64,000 nt of DNA, taken from assembly GCF_000758755.1 (NCBI RefSeq), contig NZ_JRMV01000281.1:481981-545980 (forward strand). The letters are read 5' to 3'. Below are positions 47,271-56,981 of this stretch, piece by piece (positions within the stretch are counted from its first letter, which is position 1; each line of letters begins with the position of its first letter). The DNA is from Actinomyces sp. S6-Spd3 (GTDB taxonomy: Bacteria; Actinomycetota; Actinomycetes; Actinomycetales; Actinomycetaceae). Below the pieces are notes generated by a model. The model worked only from the letters and a program-made list of their open reading frames with translations, ran no database searches and was not told the DNA's origin. A program made the position numbers and the translations under genes.

Positions 47271-49680
47271 AATCGCGCGCGCGTCCTTCTTCTTCGGCTT
47301 CACGAAGTCGACCCAAATAGAGGACACGCGAGAACGCCTCAATCACGGCACCAGCACACAGTCCAGCACATACGATGACAAGCCACAAAGAAGCTGAAGG
47401 CCACTCAAATGCGAAGAAGTGACGGGCAACCGGAATGAAGACGCCGAGTACTCCCCCGGCGGCCATCGTACAGATGAGTGCAATGCGCCAAGGCACAAGA
47501 GGACGTGCAGTAATTGACAACAGCCATAGCCCCGCGATCAACACAGTAAGAGCTGCCGCCGTGGATCCTAGCGCGGTTCCATCTCCAACCGAAGAATAGA
47601 CAGCAAGAGCACTGACGCCCAGAACAATGCCACTGGGAATGGCAAGAGAGAGAGTTCGCACGAGGAATCCCGGAACATAACGCCTATTGTTTGGCCCAAG
47701 CGCAATAAAGAACGCGGGAATGCCAATGGTCAAGGTGTCGACGTAGGTAAAGTGGCGCGGCAAGAATGGATAACGCCATGCGAAAATCGCGCTCAGAATC
47801 ACAAAGAGCGTCGCGTAGGTTGTCTTGGCGAGGAACAGAGAAGAGACGCGCTCCATATTCGCCATGATGCGTCGACCTTCGCCCAGAACGCTCGGTAACA
47901 CAGAGAACTTCTGATCAACCAAGACAAGCTGCGAAACGGCTTTTGTCGCTGCGGCCCCGTTACCCATTGCAATACCAAGATCCGCGTCTTTGAGTGCAAG
48001 GGCGTCATTAACGCCATCACCTGTCATCGCGACGCAGTGTTTTTGGGTCTGAAGAGCCTTGACCAACGCCCGTTTCTGTTCGGGAGTCACGCGCCCAAAG
48101 ACATCAGTAGATTCAACGATCGCCAAGAATTCAGGTGAGGTCGGATCACTCGGAAGCTGCCGTGCATCAAATGCTTGAGGCGCATTGCCATCCGGCGATT
48201 GCAAACCAACTTGAGCTGCCAGCGCGGCAACAGTTGTCGGGCTATCACCAGAAATAATCCGGACGCGCACTCCTTGCCTACGAAAATATTCCAGCGTCTC
48301 ACGGGCATCATCTCGAAGGTCTTCCTCAAGGACAAGCAACGCAAGAGGCATGGGACGCTCAGGAAGCGTCTGGTCCTGAATTCTTTCGCCAAAGCGAACG
48401 ACGACGAGGACACGCAAGCCCTCTTCGGCGTACAAGCGGACTTTTTGACGAAGACCTTCAAGTTCCGCGATCCCATCGATGAGCATCTCGGGAGCACCCA
48501 TGACAATCGAGGACTCTGCAGTCCCCCATGCCGCCCACTTTCGTGCCGAGGAGAAGGGAATCGTCCATGAATCTACACAATGTTCTAAGGGTAAGGAAGA
48601 ATCTGAATCCAAGTACTCCTTCACCGCATGGGCAGTCGCATTGGTTTCGTCATCGTTCAGCACGCGAAGAGCAGTAAAAAGCTCCCCATCAAAATCGTGA
48701 GTCTCAAGGACTTCAAGCGAACGCAAACGAATCCCACCGGTCGTCAGCGTGCCAGTCTTGTCCAAACACAGAGCGTCCACACGGGCCAGAACCTCAACAG
48801 CCGGAAGTTCTTGAACAAGCGCGCCTCGACGGGCCAAAGTTGCTGATCCAATTGCGAAGTTCATCGAGGTCAGAAGCACCAAGCCCTGAGGGATCATTCC
48901 GACAACGCTTGCAACGGCCAAGACCAAAGCGTGCTGCCAGGCATGAGGAACTCCGTCACCGGCAATACGAGTCTGTGACCATAAGGTCAGCAGAATAATC
49001 GGCGGAAGCGCGACCGAAATAACGCGGAGAATCTTATTGATGCCCTGCTGAATCTCAGAAGTTGCCAAAGAGAAAGTTCGTGCGTGACGAGCGATTCCCT
49101 GCGCATACAGGTCAGCTCCCACCGCTTGGACGTGCATCAATCCAGAACCAGCAACAACCGATGTGCCTGCAAGAACTCGATCACCAATTTGCTTGAGGAC
49201 GGGACGAGATTCGCCGGTGAGCATCGATTCGTCAATTTCGAGGCCAGATACCTCGAGGATTTCGCCGTCAGCGGCAATCTGGTCACCCAAACTGAGCTCG
49301 ATGATGTCGTCAAGAACGATATCGTCAACATCGATCTGTTCAGTAAGGCCATCTCGACGTACCTGTGCCCGGGGCGCATCGACTATTGCAAGATTGTCTA
49401 GTGTCCGCTTCGCGCGCACTTCGGAGAAAATCCCGATGATCGCATTGATGATCATGATTCCGCCAAAAACTGCGTCTTGCCACGATCCAAAAACGATCAC
49501 GATGACCATAGCAACGCTGAGGATTGCGTTAAACAGGGTCAGGACATTCGCTCGGATGATCGAGGCCAATGACCGCGAAGAGGGCAGCTTCGTGAGATTG
49601 ACCTGCCCGGCCTGGCGTCGGGTTTCAACCTCTTGCGGCGTTAAGCCGGTAATTGCAGTTTCTGGCGTACTCGTTGTCAC
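47269..49680 (-). CDS. P-type cation-transporting ATPase, CtpE-like
   Basis: An 803-residue P-type ATPase. ESMLTGESRPVLKQIGDRV is the actuator TGES, CLDKTGTLTTGG the phosphorylated aspartate, and MTGDGVNDALALKDADLGIAMGNG the hinge. Ten transmembrane helices are predicted, including the pair before TGES and six at the C terminus. There is no N-terminal metal-binding domain, and the sequence resembles mycobacterial CtpE, a calcium importer; the ion here is inferred. It overlaps the end of terC on the same strand (AGGAG nine bases before GTG), so the two are likely co-transcribed. Confidence 0.87.
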   Translation of the reverse strand: MTTSTPETAITGLTPQEVETRRQAGQVNLTKLPSSRSLASIIRANVLTLFNAILSVAMVIVIVFGSWQDAVFGGIMIINAIIGIFSEVRAKRTLDNLAIVDAPRAQVRRDGLTEQIDVDDIVLDDIIELSLGDQIAADGEILEVSGLEIDESMLTGESRPVLKQIGDRVLAGTSVVAGSGLMHVQAVGADLYAQGIARHARTFSLATSEIQQGINKILRVISVALPPIILLTLWSQTRIAGDGVPHAWQHALVLAVASVVGMIPQGLVLLTSMNFAIGSATLARRGALVQELPAVEVLARVDALCLDKTGTLTTGGIRLRSLEVLETHDFDGELFTALRVLNDDETNATAHAVKEYLDSDSSLPLEHCVDSWTIPFSSARKWAAWGTAESSIVMGAPEMLIDGIAELEGLRQKVRLYAEEGLRVLVVVRFGERIQDQTLPERPMPLALLVLEEDLRDDARETLEYFRRQGVRVRIISGDSPTTVAALAAQVGLQSPDGNAPQAFDARQLPSDPTSPEFLAIVESTDVFGRVTPEQKRALVKALQTQKHCVAMTGDGVNDALALKDADLGIAMGNGAAATKAVSQLVLVDQKFSVLPSVLGEGRRIMANMERVSSLFLAKTTYATLFVILSAIFAWRYPFLPRHFTYVDTLTIGIPAFFIALGPNNRRYVPGFLVRTLSLAIPSGIVLGVSALAVYSSVGDGTALGSTAAALTVLIAGLWLLSITARPLVPWRIALICTMAAGGVLGVFIPVARHFFAFEWPSASLWLVIVCAGLCAGAVIEAFSRVLYLGRLREAEEEGRARD

Positions 49681-49685
49681 TAGGG

Positions 49686-50669
49686 CTAGCTCCTGGTCTT
49701 GTGGCGGCGAGAATGAATAAGCGAAGTAATAACGGTGACGATTAACGTCGTGGCAATAACACCCAAAGAAATGGGAATACCAATCTCTGGTACGGAGTGG
49801 ATTGGCTGGCCGCCGTTAATGAAGGGCACAGAGTTCTCGTGCATGGCATGAAGAACAAGCTTGATGCCAATGAATCCCAAAATCACAGCAAGGCCATAGT
49901 TCAGGAAGACAAGCTTCTCCAAAAGACCGTCAATGAGGAAGAAGAGCTGGCGAAGGCCAAGAAGCGCGAAGGCATTGCAGGCGAAGACTAAATAGGACTC
50001 AGTCGTAAGGCCAAGAATCGCAGGAATTGAATCGAGGGCGAACATCAGGTCTGCTGACCCCAGTGCGAGAACGACTAAGAAGAGCGGGGTAACGGAAGTA
50101 CGCCCGCTATGCCGATAAAAGAAGCGATCACCGATGTAGCCATCGGTCACCGGGAAGATGCGGCGGACAAAGCGGACAAAGCCGTTCTCTTCGACTTCTT
50201 CTTCCTCTTCCGATGCGCCTTCCCGTGCCTGGGAATAGGCGGTCCACAAGAGCCACGCACCAAAGAAGAAGAACATCCACGTGAACCGATTAACAAGCGT
50301 GACACCGACAACGATGAAGAAAGCACGGAAGATCAGCGCCAAGATAATGCCTGCCAATAATGCCTTCTGCTGGAATTCGCGAGGAACCCTAAAGGAAGAC
50401 ATGATGATGACGAAGACAAAAAGATTATCCAGCGACAGCGACCATTCCATGATGTAGCCGCTGTAGAACTGGATTGCAAAACTTGGACCATAGATGGCCC
50501 AGATAGCAACACCGAAAGCAGCAGCAAGAGCAACGTAGCCCAAAGTCCACGCTGTCGCTTCTTTCATCGATGGCGCATGAGGTTTGCGTACATGTCCAAC
50601 AATATCGGTCGTAATCAGTGCAATTACGACGATGGCCAGGCCAATCCAACCAAGGATGTGTACGTCCAC
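49686..50669 (-). CDS. TerC-family membrane protein
   Basis: A 327-residue integral membrane protein with about nine helices. YIMEWSLSLDNLFVFVIIMSSF and ALGSADLMFALDSIPAILG are the acidic TerC motifs, with a charged cytoplasmic loop (REGASEEEEEVEENG) in the middle. TerC/Alx proteins are linked to manganese export and to metalation of exported enzymes, and to tellurium resistance by name only. GTG at 50669 with AAAGG six bases upstream is preferred; an earlier start at 50789 adds 40 arginine-rich non-family residues. It leads into the P-type ATPase. Confidence 0.87.
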   Translation of the reverse strand: MDVHILGWIGLAIVVIALITTDIVGHVRKPHAPSMKEATAWTLGYVALAAAFGVAIWAIYGPSFAIQFYSGYIMEWSLSLDNLFVFVIIMSSFRVPREFQQKALLAGIILALIFRAFFIVVGVTLVNRFTWMFFFFGAWLLWTAYSQAREGASEEEEEVEENGFVRFVRRIFPVTDGYIGDRFFYRHSGRTSVTPLFLVVLALGSADLMFALDSIPAILGLTTESYLVFACNAFALLGLRQLFFLIDGLLEKLVFLNYGLAVILGFIGIKLVLHAMHENSVPFINGGQPIHSVPEIGIPISLGVIATTLIVTVITSLIHSRRHKTRS

Positions 50670-50866
50670 AAGTGACCTTTCAGGGAGTGAGGCTTGAGGT
50701 CTCTTCCCACCCATAATTGGGCGGCAACACCGGGTACCGAGGCGATACCGCGTTGACGATGGTGCGCTTCGTGGGAGTACTCCCCTCACTCATAGAGTAA
50801 CAACGATTCTGCTCACACTCCTACATAAGAATGCCAAGTCGTTAAGAGCTTCACACCGCAGTGCTC

Positions 50867-50872
50867 TAAACT
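50867..50872 (+). promoter_or_regulatory. -10 element of the 304-residue membrane protein gene
   Basis: TAAACT ends seven bases before the GTG at 50880, the spacing of a leaderless message. Confidence 0.55.
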
Positions 50873-50879
50873 CGTTGGA

Positions 50880-51794
50880 GTGAGCGTTAAAGACCCTGCA
50901 GCCCAGATTTCCCGACTGCGTCGCCTGAAGGAGACCCTTTTCGGGTCAACCCAGGCTCCTTTCGAACTCCCGGTCGTACGCTCGTGCGCATTTGATACCA
51001 CTCGCCTCGCTCACGCCGCCGGCGTCTCGCGCCTCGCTGAATTGGGTCGGCGTGAAGTACGTGAACTTGATCCTTCTATCCTTGCAGACACCGATCTCTT
51101 CTTTACCGAAGTACGCAATGCTCTGGAGCACCGCGGAATTATCTGGCTCATCGGCCCCATTAATCGTGAGGATCTCAAGCGTCTCGCCGGTCCTTTGTTC
51201 CATCTTTTTGTCAACGTCGGCGCCGAGCACTCCAAAGAGCAAACAGTCTTTGCCTTGCGAGTCAGCAAGCTCGTTCACGAACTGCTTCCGGACCCACGCT
51301 TCCGCGAGGCTCTCCAAGGAATGAATGCAACGCGAACGCCACACGGCCTCGTCCACCAAATCGAAGCCAGCGGGGTCACGGTCTATAAACGTTCACTGAT
51401 CACCCGAATCCTCAAAGATCCACGTGTGTGGGTCTACCTCGTGGTTTTTGTGTACTCCTCGCTGCGCGCCTTACCGGTGATCTTCGTCCCGCAATTCCAC
51501 GGATCAGTCCTTGTCCTATGGTCGATTGATGTCTTGACCGCACTTCCCTACACGTGGGGAATCCTGGCCATGATCACCGCTTCGAGGCCATTGGAGCGCT
51601 ACGCCGGCGCAATCGTCGCACTCGTAACCTTCATAGCGCCATACGTTTACTTCTGGATCCACGGACGCGGGTATCCGGGATCGGTTGTTGTCATTGTTGC
51701 TCTGATGATCCTCGCGTCAATCGCAACTGAAGTTTGGCGCTCTGTTCAGAACTCGCGACTGGTGAAACGCTACTCCGCGTCACGCAATTCTTGA
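50880..51794 (+). CDS. Unrecognised 304-residue membrane protein
   Basis: I do not recognise this family. The first 185 residues look cytosolic and mixed alpha/beta, with WLIGPINREDLKRLAGPLFHLF, an EHSKEQTVFALRVSKLVHELL helix and RTPHGLVHQIEASGV. Four transmembrane helices follow (about residues 188-208, 216-240, 246-266 and 271-290), with an Arg-rich end. There is no signal peptide. GTG is set by the -10 at 50867. Its tail overlaps the convergent phosphatidylcholine-synthase-like gene by 25 bases. A role near membrane lipids is possible from context only. Confidence 0.75.
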   Translation: MSVKDPAAQISRLRRLKETLFGSTQAPFELPVVRSCAFDTTRLAHAAGVSRLAELGRREVRELDPSILADTDLFFTEVRNALEHRGIIWLIGPINREDLKRLAGPLFHLFVNVGAEHSKEQTVFALRVSKLVHELLPDPRFREALQGMNATRTPHGLVHQIEASGVTVYKRSLITRILKDPRVWVYLVVFVYSSLRALPVIFVPQFHGSVLVLWSIDVLTALPYTWGILAMITASRPLERYAGAIVALVTFIAPYVYFWIHGRGYPGSVVVIVALMILASIATEVWRSVQNSRLVKRYSASRNS

Positions 51795-52522
51795 GGAATC
51801 CCTTGGATGGAACGGATTGCGCTCACTACGAGAATCCAGATTCCAGCAACCCACCAAATCCCTGTGAGGATAATCGGCCGCACAGGGGCGTAGGCAACGA
51901 GCGCCGCCGTCGCAGCAACCCACACCAGTGCCGCCACAATATTGATTGCACGCAAACGCCCCACTCGGAATGGATGAACAAAGGCGATCGGCGCGACCGT
52001 CAGCACAGCCAAAATAACCGTGGCAACAAGGTTGAAAACCGCGCAAGTTTGGAAAATCCACATAATCGCGGCTACGACATTCCAGGCGGCAGGGAATCCC
52101 ATGAAGTAGTGGTCGGGAGTCTTCAGCGACACATTGCAGTAGCAGAACATCGATGAGACGCAGACCAGCAGGGCCATGGCAATACCGAGTGTGCGTGATC
52201 CAAAAGGAAGATGGAAGACCATGAACAGAGCGGGGATAAAAGTCCACGTGAGATAGTCGACGATATTGTCTAGAGTTGCCCCATCGAAGCCAGGCGCGTA
52301 TTCACTCACGCGCACGGCCCGCGCAATCGAACCATCGACGGCGTCAACAAGAAGCGCGATTCCCAGCCACAACCACATATGGCGGATATGCCCTTCGAAA
52401 AGAGCAATCGTTGCGAGTGCCGCCCAAACAACACCGGTCAGAGTAAAGGCATGAGCGCCCCATGCCATGGCACGCCTGGTGAAAGGAAGGGGACGCGTTT
52501 GCGTGTGCGCCATCGTAGACAC
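51770..52522 (-). CDS. pcs: CDP-alcohol phosphatidyltransferase, phosphatidylcholine synthase-like
   Basis: A 250-residue membrane enzyme with about eight helices. The CDP-alcohol motif is at residues 60-89: DAVDGSIAR, then GATLDNIVDYLTW. The longer spacer between AR and the last Gly-Asp-Asp block, and the LDNIVDYLTWTFIPALF run, match bacterial phosphatidylcholine synthases, which join choline to CDP-diacylglycerol. The family usually needs exogenous choline, fitting a host-associated organism. A generic CDP-alcohol transferase (glycerol- or inositol-phosphate) remains possible. GTG 52522 has GGGAG six bases upstream. Confidence 0.7.
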   Translation of the reverse strand: MSTMAHTQTRPLPFTRRAMAWGAHAFTLTGVVWAALATIALFEGHIRHMWLWLGIALLVDAVDGSIARAVRVSEYAPGFDGATLDNIVDYLTWTFIPALFMVFHLPFGSRTLGIAMALLVCVSSMFCYCNVSLKTPDHYFMGFPAAWNVVAAIMWIFQTCAVFNLVATVILAVLTVAPIAFVHPFRVGRLRAINIVAALVWVAATAALVAYAPVRPIILTGIWWVAGIWILVVSAIRSIQGIPQELRDAE

Positions 52523-52603
52523 AATCGACTCCCAAAGTCGCGAACAAGAACATACCTATCTTAAGCGGTTCTCGAAGCGATACCTACCACTTTCCACAAC
52601 TAC

Positions 52604-54715
52604 TTAGTTGGCGGCTTTCATCGCTCTCAGTTCTTTCTTCAGCTCACTGAGTTCATCACGAAGCCTTGCCGCAAGCTCGAATTGAAGATCCTGAGCGGCT
52701 TCCATCATCCGATCAGAAAGCTGACGGATCAGTTCTTCCAAGTCACTCTCGGCCATCTGAGCAAGTTCTTCACGTGTGCGCGTTGAGCCTTCTTGGCCCG
52801 CAAACGAAGCCATCTCATCAGCGCGAATATCACTTGCCGTGCGTTCGCGCCTATATCCGCCCTCGAGGAGCTCCGCTGTGTCAACTTCTTCACGAGCGAG
52901 CATGTCCGTAACATCTGCAATCTTTTTGCGTAGAGGCTTGGGATCAATACCGTGTTCGGTGTTGTAGGCAATCTGAATTTCACGGCGTCGCTCAGTTTCG
53001 TCGATTGCAGCACGCATCGAATCAGTGATGTCATCGGCGTACATGTGAACTTCACCAGAGACATTTCGCGCGGCGCGCCCAATGGTCTGAATGAGAGAAC
53101 GCGTCGAACGCAGGAATCCTTCCTTGTCGGCGTCCAAGATTGAAACGAGAGAAACTTCGGGAAGATCCAGGCCTTCCCTCAAGAGATTAATTCCCACAAG
53201 AACGTCGAAAGTTCCCAAACGCAACTCGCGTAAAAGTTCAACGCGTCTGAGAGTATCGACATCTGAGTGCAGGTATTCAACCTTCACTCCGCGCTCGGCA
53301 AGGTACGTCGTCAGGTCCTCAGCCATCTTCTTTGTCAGTGTTGTCACAAGAACGCGTTCGTCACGCTCGACCCGCTCACGAATCTGCTCAAGGAGGTCAT
53401 CGACTTGACCTCGAGTCGGCTTGACCACAACCTTCGGATCAACAAGTCCTGTGGGGCGAATGATCTGTTCCACTACCCCATCGGACCTATCGAGCTCATA
53501 GGATCCTGGCGTAGCTGAGAGGTAAACGGTTTGACCAATACGCTCGGTAAATTCATCCCATTTGAGCGGCCTGTTATCCATCGCCGAAGGCAAGCGGAAC
53601 CCATGCTCGACCAATGTACGTTTACGCGACATATCCCCTTCAAACATGGCTCCGATTTGAGGAACTGTCACATGCGATTCGTCAATGACGAGCACAAAGT
53701 CGTCAGGGAAATAATCGAGAAGGGTATGAGGCGGGGTGCCAGCCTCGCGCCCATCAATATGGCGTGAGTAGTTTTCAACGCCCGCACATGTCCCGATCTC
53801 TTTGAGCATCTCTAAGTCATAGCTTGTGCGCATTCGCAGACGCTGCGCCTCGAGCAATTTCCCTTGCGATTCAAACCATTCAAGACGCTCTTCAAGCTCC
53901 GCCTCAATCGAAGCAATTGCACGTTTCATTCGTTCTTCGCCCGCAACGTAGTGCGAGGCGGGAAACAGATACACATGATCGACTTCTTTAATAACATTGC
54001 CGGTGACAGGATGGAGCACAGCCAGAGAATCGATCTCATCGCCAAACATTTCAATCCTGATTGCCAGTTCCTCGTAGACGGGAATGATCTCGACCGTATC
54101 CCCACGCACTCTGAAGGTCCCACGCGTAAATCCAAGGTCATTTCGCGCGTACTGCATGGAAATGAACGCCCGCAGGAGGTCATCACGGTCAATCGTCATT
54201 CCCCGACTCAGTTCAATCATTCGCGCGACATATTCTTCCGGCGTACCAAGGCCGTAAATACACGACACCGAGGAAACGACGACGGTATCGCGACGAGTAA
54301 GCAATGAGTTTGTCGCACTGTGACGTAGCCGCTCAACTTCTTCGTTAATCGATGAGTCTTTTTCAATGAACGTATCGGTCTGGGGAACGTAAGCTTCAGG
54401 CTGGTAGTAGTCGTAGTACGAAACGAAGTACTCGACCGCGTTTTTGGGCAGCAACTGCCGAAACTCCGCAGCAAGCTGCGCAGCTAAGGTCTTGTTGGGT
54501 TCCAAGACCAATGCCGGACGTTGGATCTCCTCGATGAGCCACGCGGTTGTCGCACTTTTCCCGGTTCCCGTTGCCCCCAGCAGGACGATGTCTTGTTCGC
54601 CCGCGCGAAGTCTCTCGGCGAGTTCGTGAATAGCCTTCGGCTGGTCACCCGATGGGGTGTATTCAGAAATTACTTCAAAGGGGTATTCCTGACGAAGGAT
54701 GGGGGTATCACTCAT
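52604..54715 (-). CDS. uvrB: UvrABC system protein B
   Basis: A 703-residue helicase-like protein. Walker [15 protein letters not shown], the damage-probing hairpin [42 protein letters not shown] and QTIGRAARN give the helicase core, and the C terminus ends in a UVR motif that binds UvrC ([32 protein letters not shown]). It scans DNA after loading by UvrA. ATG lies six bases after TAGCCT, with no Shine-Dalgarno. It is flanked by unrelated genes, so it is probably monocistronic. Confidence 0.96.
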   Translation of the reverse strand: MSDTPILRQEYPFEVISEYTPSGDQPKAIHELAERLRAGEQDIVLLGATGTGKSATTAWLIEEIQRPALVLEPNKTLAAQLAAEFRQLLPKNAVEYFVSYYDYYQPEAYVPQTDTFIEKDSSINEEVERLRHSATNSLLTRRDTVVVSSVSCIYGLGTPEEYVARMIELSRGMTIDRDDLLRAFISMQYARNDLGFTRGTFRVRGDTVEIIPVYEELAIRIEMFGDEIDSLAVLHPVTGNVIKEVDHVYLFPASHYVAGEERMKRAIASIEAELEERLEWFESQGKLLEAQRLRMRTSYDLEMLKEIGTCAGVENYSRHIDGREAGTPPHTLLDYFPDDFVLVIDESHVTVPQIGAMFEGDMSRKRTLVEHGFRLPSAMDNRPLKWDEFTERIGQTVYLSATPGSYELDRSDGVVEQIIRPTGLVDPKVVVKPTRGQVDDLLEQIRERVERDERVLVTTLTKKMAEDLTTYLAERGVKVEYLHSDVDTLRRVELLRELRLGTFDVLVGINLLREGLDLPEVSLVSILDADKEGFLRSTRSLIQTIGRAARNVSGEVHMYADDITDSMRAAIDETERRREIQIAYNTEHGIDPKPLRKKIADVTDMLAREEVDTAELLEGGYRRERTASDIRADEMASFAGQEGSTRTREELAQMAESDLEELIRQLSDRMMEAAQDLQFELAARLRDELSELKKELRAMKAAN

Positions 54716-54721
54716 AGTCTT

Positions 54722-54727
54722 AGGCTA
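54722..54727 (-). promoter_or_regulatory. -10 element of uvrB (leaderless)
   Basis: TAGCCT on the minus strand ends six bases before the uvrB ATG, within the small palindrome CTTAGGCTAAG on the plus strand. Confidence 0.55.
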
Positions 54728-54820
54728 AGGACTTCTGCGAGGTTCTGCGCGTTCACCACTGCGAAGATACGAAACTATAGTCTCGAGGAAACGTCATCAT
54801 TGTTTTCATCCACCGCAAAT

Positions 54821-54871
54821 AGGGGTCGGTGCAGGTGTTCTTCGAGATGAAGATTACCTACACCGACCCCT
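54821..54871 (-). terminator. Long hairpin terminator of the GH16 gene
   Basis: A 16-bp stem with one mismatch (AGGGGTCGGTGCAGGT against its partner) holds a nested CTTC/GAAG pair. It lies 37 bases after the GH16 stop on the minus strand. No strong U run follows. Confidence 0.6.
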
Positions 54872-54907
54872 GCGCACAGTCCTAGCAGGTTGCTTGGAAG
54901 CTATGCC

Positions 54908-56728
54908 TCATTTACGCCGAGGACTCATGTGTTGAGCGGTTGCAGGCGTCGGCCAAGCGAGCATCAGCACTCCCACTACTGCCAAGAGCCCAGCGAACAC
55001 AAACCCAAGGGAGGAACTTCCTGTTGCGGCAAGTGTGCGTGCAGAACTTGGATTTTGAGCAGAGTCAGCCTGTTCGTTTCGCGCGACAGCGGAGTTTTGC
55101 GCCTCTGCCTCATTGGTGGACGTGAGTGCGCTTCGATCGCTGCCAAGCACGCTGAGATGCGAAGCTTCCGGAAGAAGCTGCGAGAGCGCTGGTCGCTCAT
55201 TTGGCGCTAAAGCATCAGGCTGGCTCACCGATGTGTCTGCCGCGCCTTCGGTTGAAGGATTCGCAGGGGCTTCAGATGGTGCCGATGCTGTCGTTTCAGG
55301 ACGCGTAGGCAGGGCTGAGCTTGCTGCTTCCGTGGGCTGCGCCGGCGCCGTAGCATCGGCGCTTCGACGAGCTCGAGGCGGACGTTGAGTAGTTGCAGAG
55401 GCTACCGGTTCCGAGGCCGTGGGCTGAGTAGAGGGAACTACAGTAGTTGGTCGCGGCGTAGCCTTGGGATCATCGGAAGGCTTGGGCGCCGAAACAGTCG
55501 GTACCGGCATGGGTGCGATCGAGGCCGTGGGCTGGGCAGAGGGCGCTGCGCTCGTTGGCTGAGCAGGCGCGCTCGGCTGCGCTGTTACTACACTCGAAGG
55601 CTGAGGGGCCGCAGTAGTCGGCATGGGAGCAGGCGCAGTCGTCACAGTCGGTTGAACGCTAGGTTCTGGATCTGCGGTAGCCGTTGAGGGAAGCGGGGCC
55701 GGTTCGCTCGTGGCATTGCCGTTCTTCTTCCACACACGGACGTAGTCAACGAGCATGTCAGAACCAGCACCTTGATAGGCTTCCTTGAACTTAATCGCAT
55801 CGGTGTACGTCGTATCACCACGCTCAGAGGCTAGGAAAGAACCGCCAACCATGTGGTTGAGACGAAGCACCATGCCGTTGGCATCGTTGATAAAGGGGTT
55901 ATCCCCTTTAACTTGATCGTAAGTGACGGTGTGTCCCCGCTTCCCATCCAAATAGAAGGTGATTGAGTTCCCGTTCTTTTCCACACCATAGGTATGGAAC
56001 TGAGTCTGCGAAGTACCATTGCCCCCGAGCTGTCCCATGTGTTGCTCAGTCTTTTGAGGATTACCGACCCGAGGCGTATGAACATTCGCTTGGAGGAAAT
56101 TCGGATCCCATCCTTTAGCTTCTACAACGTCAATCTCACCGTGAGCCGGGAATGATGCCGGGGCAATACCGGTCATCCAAAATGCTGGCCACGACGCAAC
56201 GGCATTAGGGAGTTTGATACGCGCCTCAGCATAGAAGTCGCCATATGCAGCGTATTTAATACCTTTGTTGTCGCGCGTCTGCACCATTGCTGAAGTGAAA
56301 GGAGCTTTGTAGGTTTCGGAGCGCCCATTAACCGTCCGAGTGCATTCGCGGTCGACCGTGACCATTGAACGCGAACGGCTGTCATACTTTTGACGCGTCG
56401 GCTCGTACTTCGCTGTCAAATGGAGGTTTCCACCCGAGACAGACGCATTCTCCTTCGAATCGGTGTACTGGGCCTGTGAGCGCGTCTTCGGATCGAAGCA
56501 GGAGTATTCGTATCCCCACTTCGAGGTGTCAAGTTCATTTCCGGTGAATTCATCCTGAAAGATCAGAGTGTTGTATCCCAGGGCTTGAACTTCATTGGGA
56601 GTCGGCTGAACATCCCCTGCGCTCGCAAAGGACAATCCCCCTACCGTCATCGCAGCGCCGAGCGTGAACGCTCCAAGCGTACGCACAGCTCTATTCCCCG
56701 AAAAACGATTCGTCTTTACGTGTGCCAT
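54908..56728 (-). CDS. Secreted, wall-anchored GH16 family glycosidase
   Basis: A 606-residue exported enzyme. Residues 1-38 form a signal peptide ending in SFASA. The GH16 beta-sandwich spans about 48-338, with catalytic EIDVVE (Glu198 nucleophile, Asp200, Glu203 acid/base) and WPAFWMTG before it. From about 340 to 550 runs a low-complexity Pro/Thr/Ala/Ser wall spacer, and the C terminus has LAATG, a hydrophobic helix and a basic tail, an LPxTG-variant sorting signal. GH16 members cut beta-1,3/1,4-glucans, agar or related polymers; the substrate is unknown. GAGGATAA precedes the ATG. Confidence 0.88.
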   Translation of the reverse strand: MAHVKTNRFSGNRAVRTLGAFTLGAAMTVGGLSFASAGDVQPTPNEVQALGYNTLIFQDEFTGNELDTSKWGYEYSCFDPKTRSQAQYTDSKENASVSGGNLHLTAKYEPTRQKYDSRSRSMVTVDRECTRTVNGRSETYKAPFTSAMVQTRDNKGIKYAAYGDFYAEARIKLPNAVASWPAFWMTGIAPASFPAHGEIDVVEAKGWDPNFLQANVHTPRVGNPQKTEQHMGQLGGNGTSQTQFHTYGVEKNGNSITFYLDGKRGHTVTYDQVKGDNPFINDANGMVLRLNHMVGGSFLASERGDTTYTDAIKFKEAYQGAGSDMLVDYVRVWKKNGNATSEPAPLPSTATADPEPSVQPTVTTAPAPMPTTAAPQPSSVVTAQPSAPAQPTSAAPSAQPTASIAPMPVPTVSAPKPSDDPKATPRPTTVVPSTQPTASEPVASATTQRPPRARRSADATAPAQPTEAASSALPTRPETTASAPSEAPANPSTEGAADTSVSQPDALAPNERPALSQLLPEASHLSVLGSDRSALTSTNEAEAQNSAVARNEQADSAQNPSSARTLAATGSSSLGFVFAGLLAVVGVLMLAWPTPATAQHMSPRRK

Positions 56729-56981
56729 TTATCCTCATCCCTGCGGCAAATGTCGACTGCGAAACCAGAGATCATCCCGTATCGCGTACAAGAAGCTGCT
56801 GAATCAATAGGGCAGCGCGATCTCTGAATTCCGGTGCTCAGGCCGATACCGGTTTACTTACATGTTCAAATCTATAGTTGCAGGTAAACCTGGTTTTTCC
56901 TGAGTGATTTCCGGATGAATAGTTGAAGATTTCCCATTGAAATAATGGGAAAACTGGGCGAATACTGAAGCCTATATTCGG
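56729..56981. other. AT-rich intergenic region upstream of the GH16 gene
   Basis: These 253 bases hold no gene I can support. They contain the short palindrome CAGGTAAACCTG at 56881-56892, GGTTTAC near 56850 that pairs with GTAAACC at 56884, and the hairpin listed at 56930-56952. The region is richer in A+T than its surroundings and probably carries the GH16 promoter and an operator. Confidence 0.5.
56930..56952 (-). terminator. Hairpin after coaE
   Basis: TTTCCCATT and AATGGGAAA form a perfect 9-bp stem with a five-base loop, 30 bases after the coaE stop. The stem is A/U-rich and the following minus-strand bases are not a clear U run, so it may instead be a protein-binding palindrome. Confidence 0.5.

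Noticed and set aside
54716-54820. Search for a LexA box upstream of uvrB
   Set aside because: No GAAC-N4-GTTC palindrome was found; nearby GAAC and GTTC words are not correctly spaced.
54821-54871. Long nested hairpin considered as a riboswitch
   Set aside because: It lies after a stop codon and shows no known aptamer core; a terminator is simpler.
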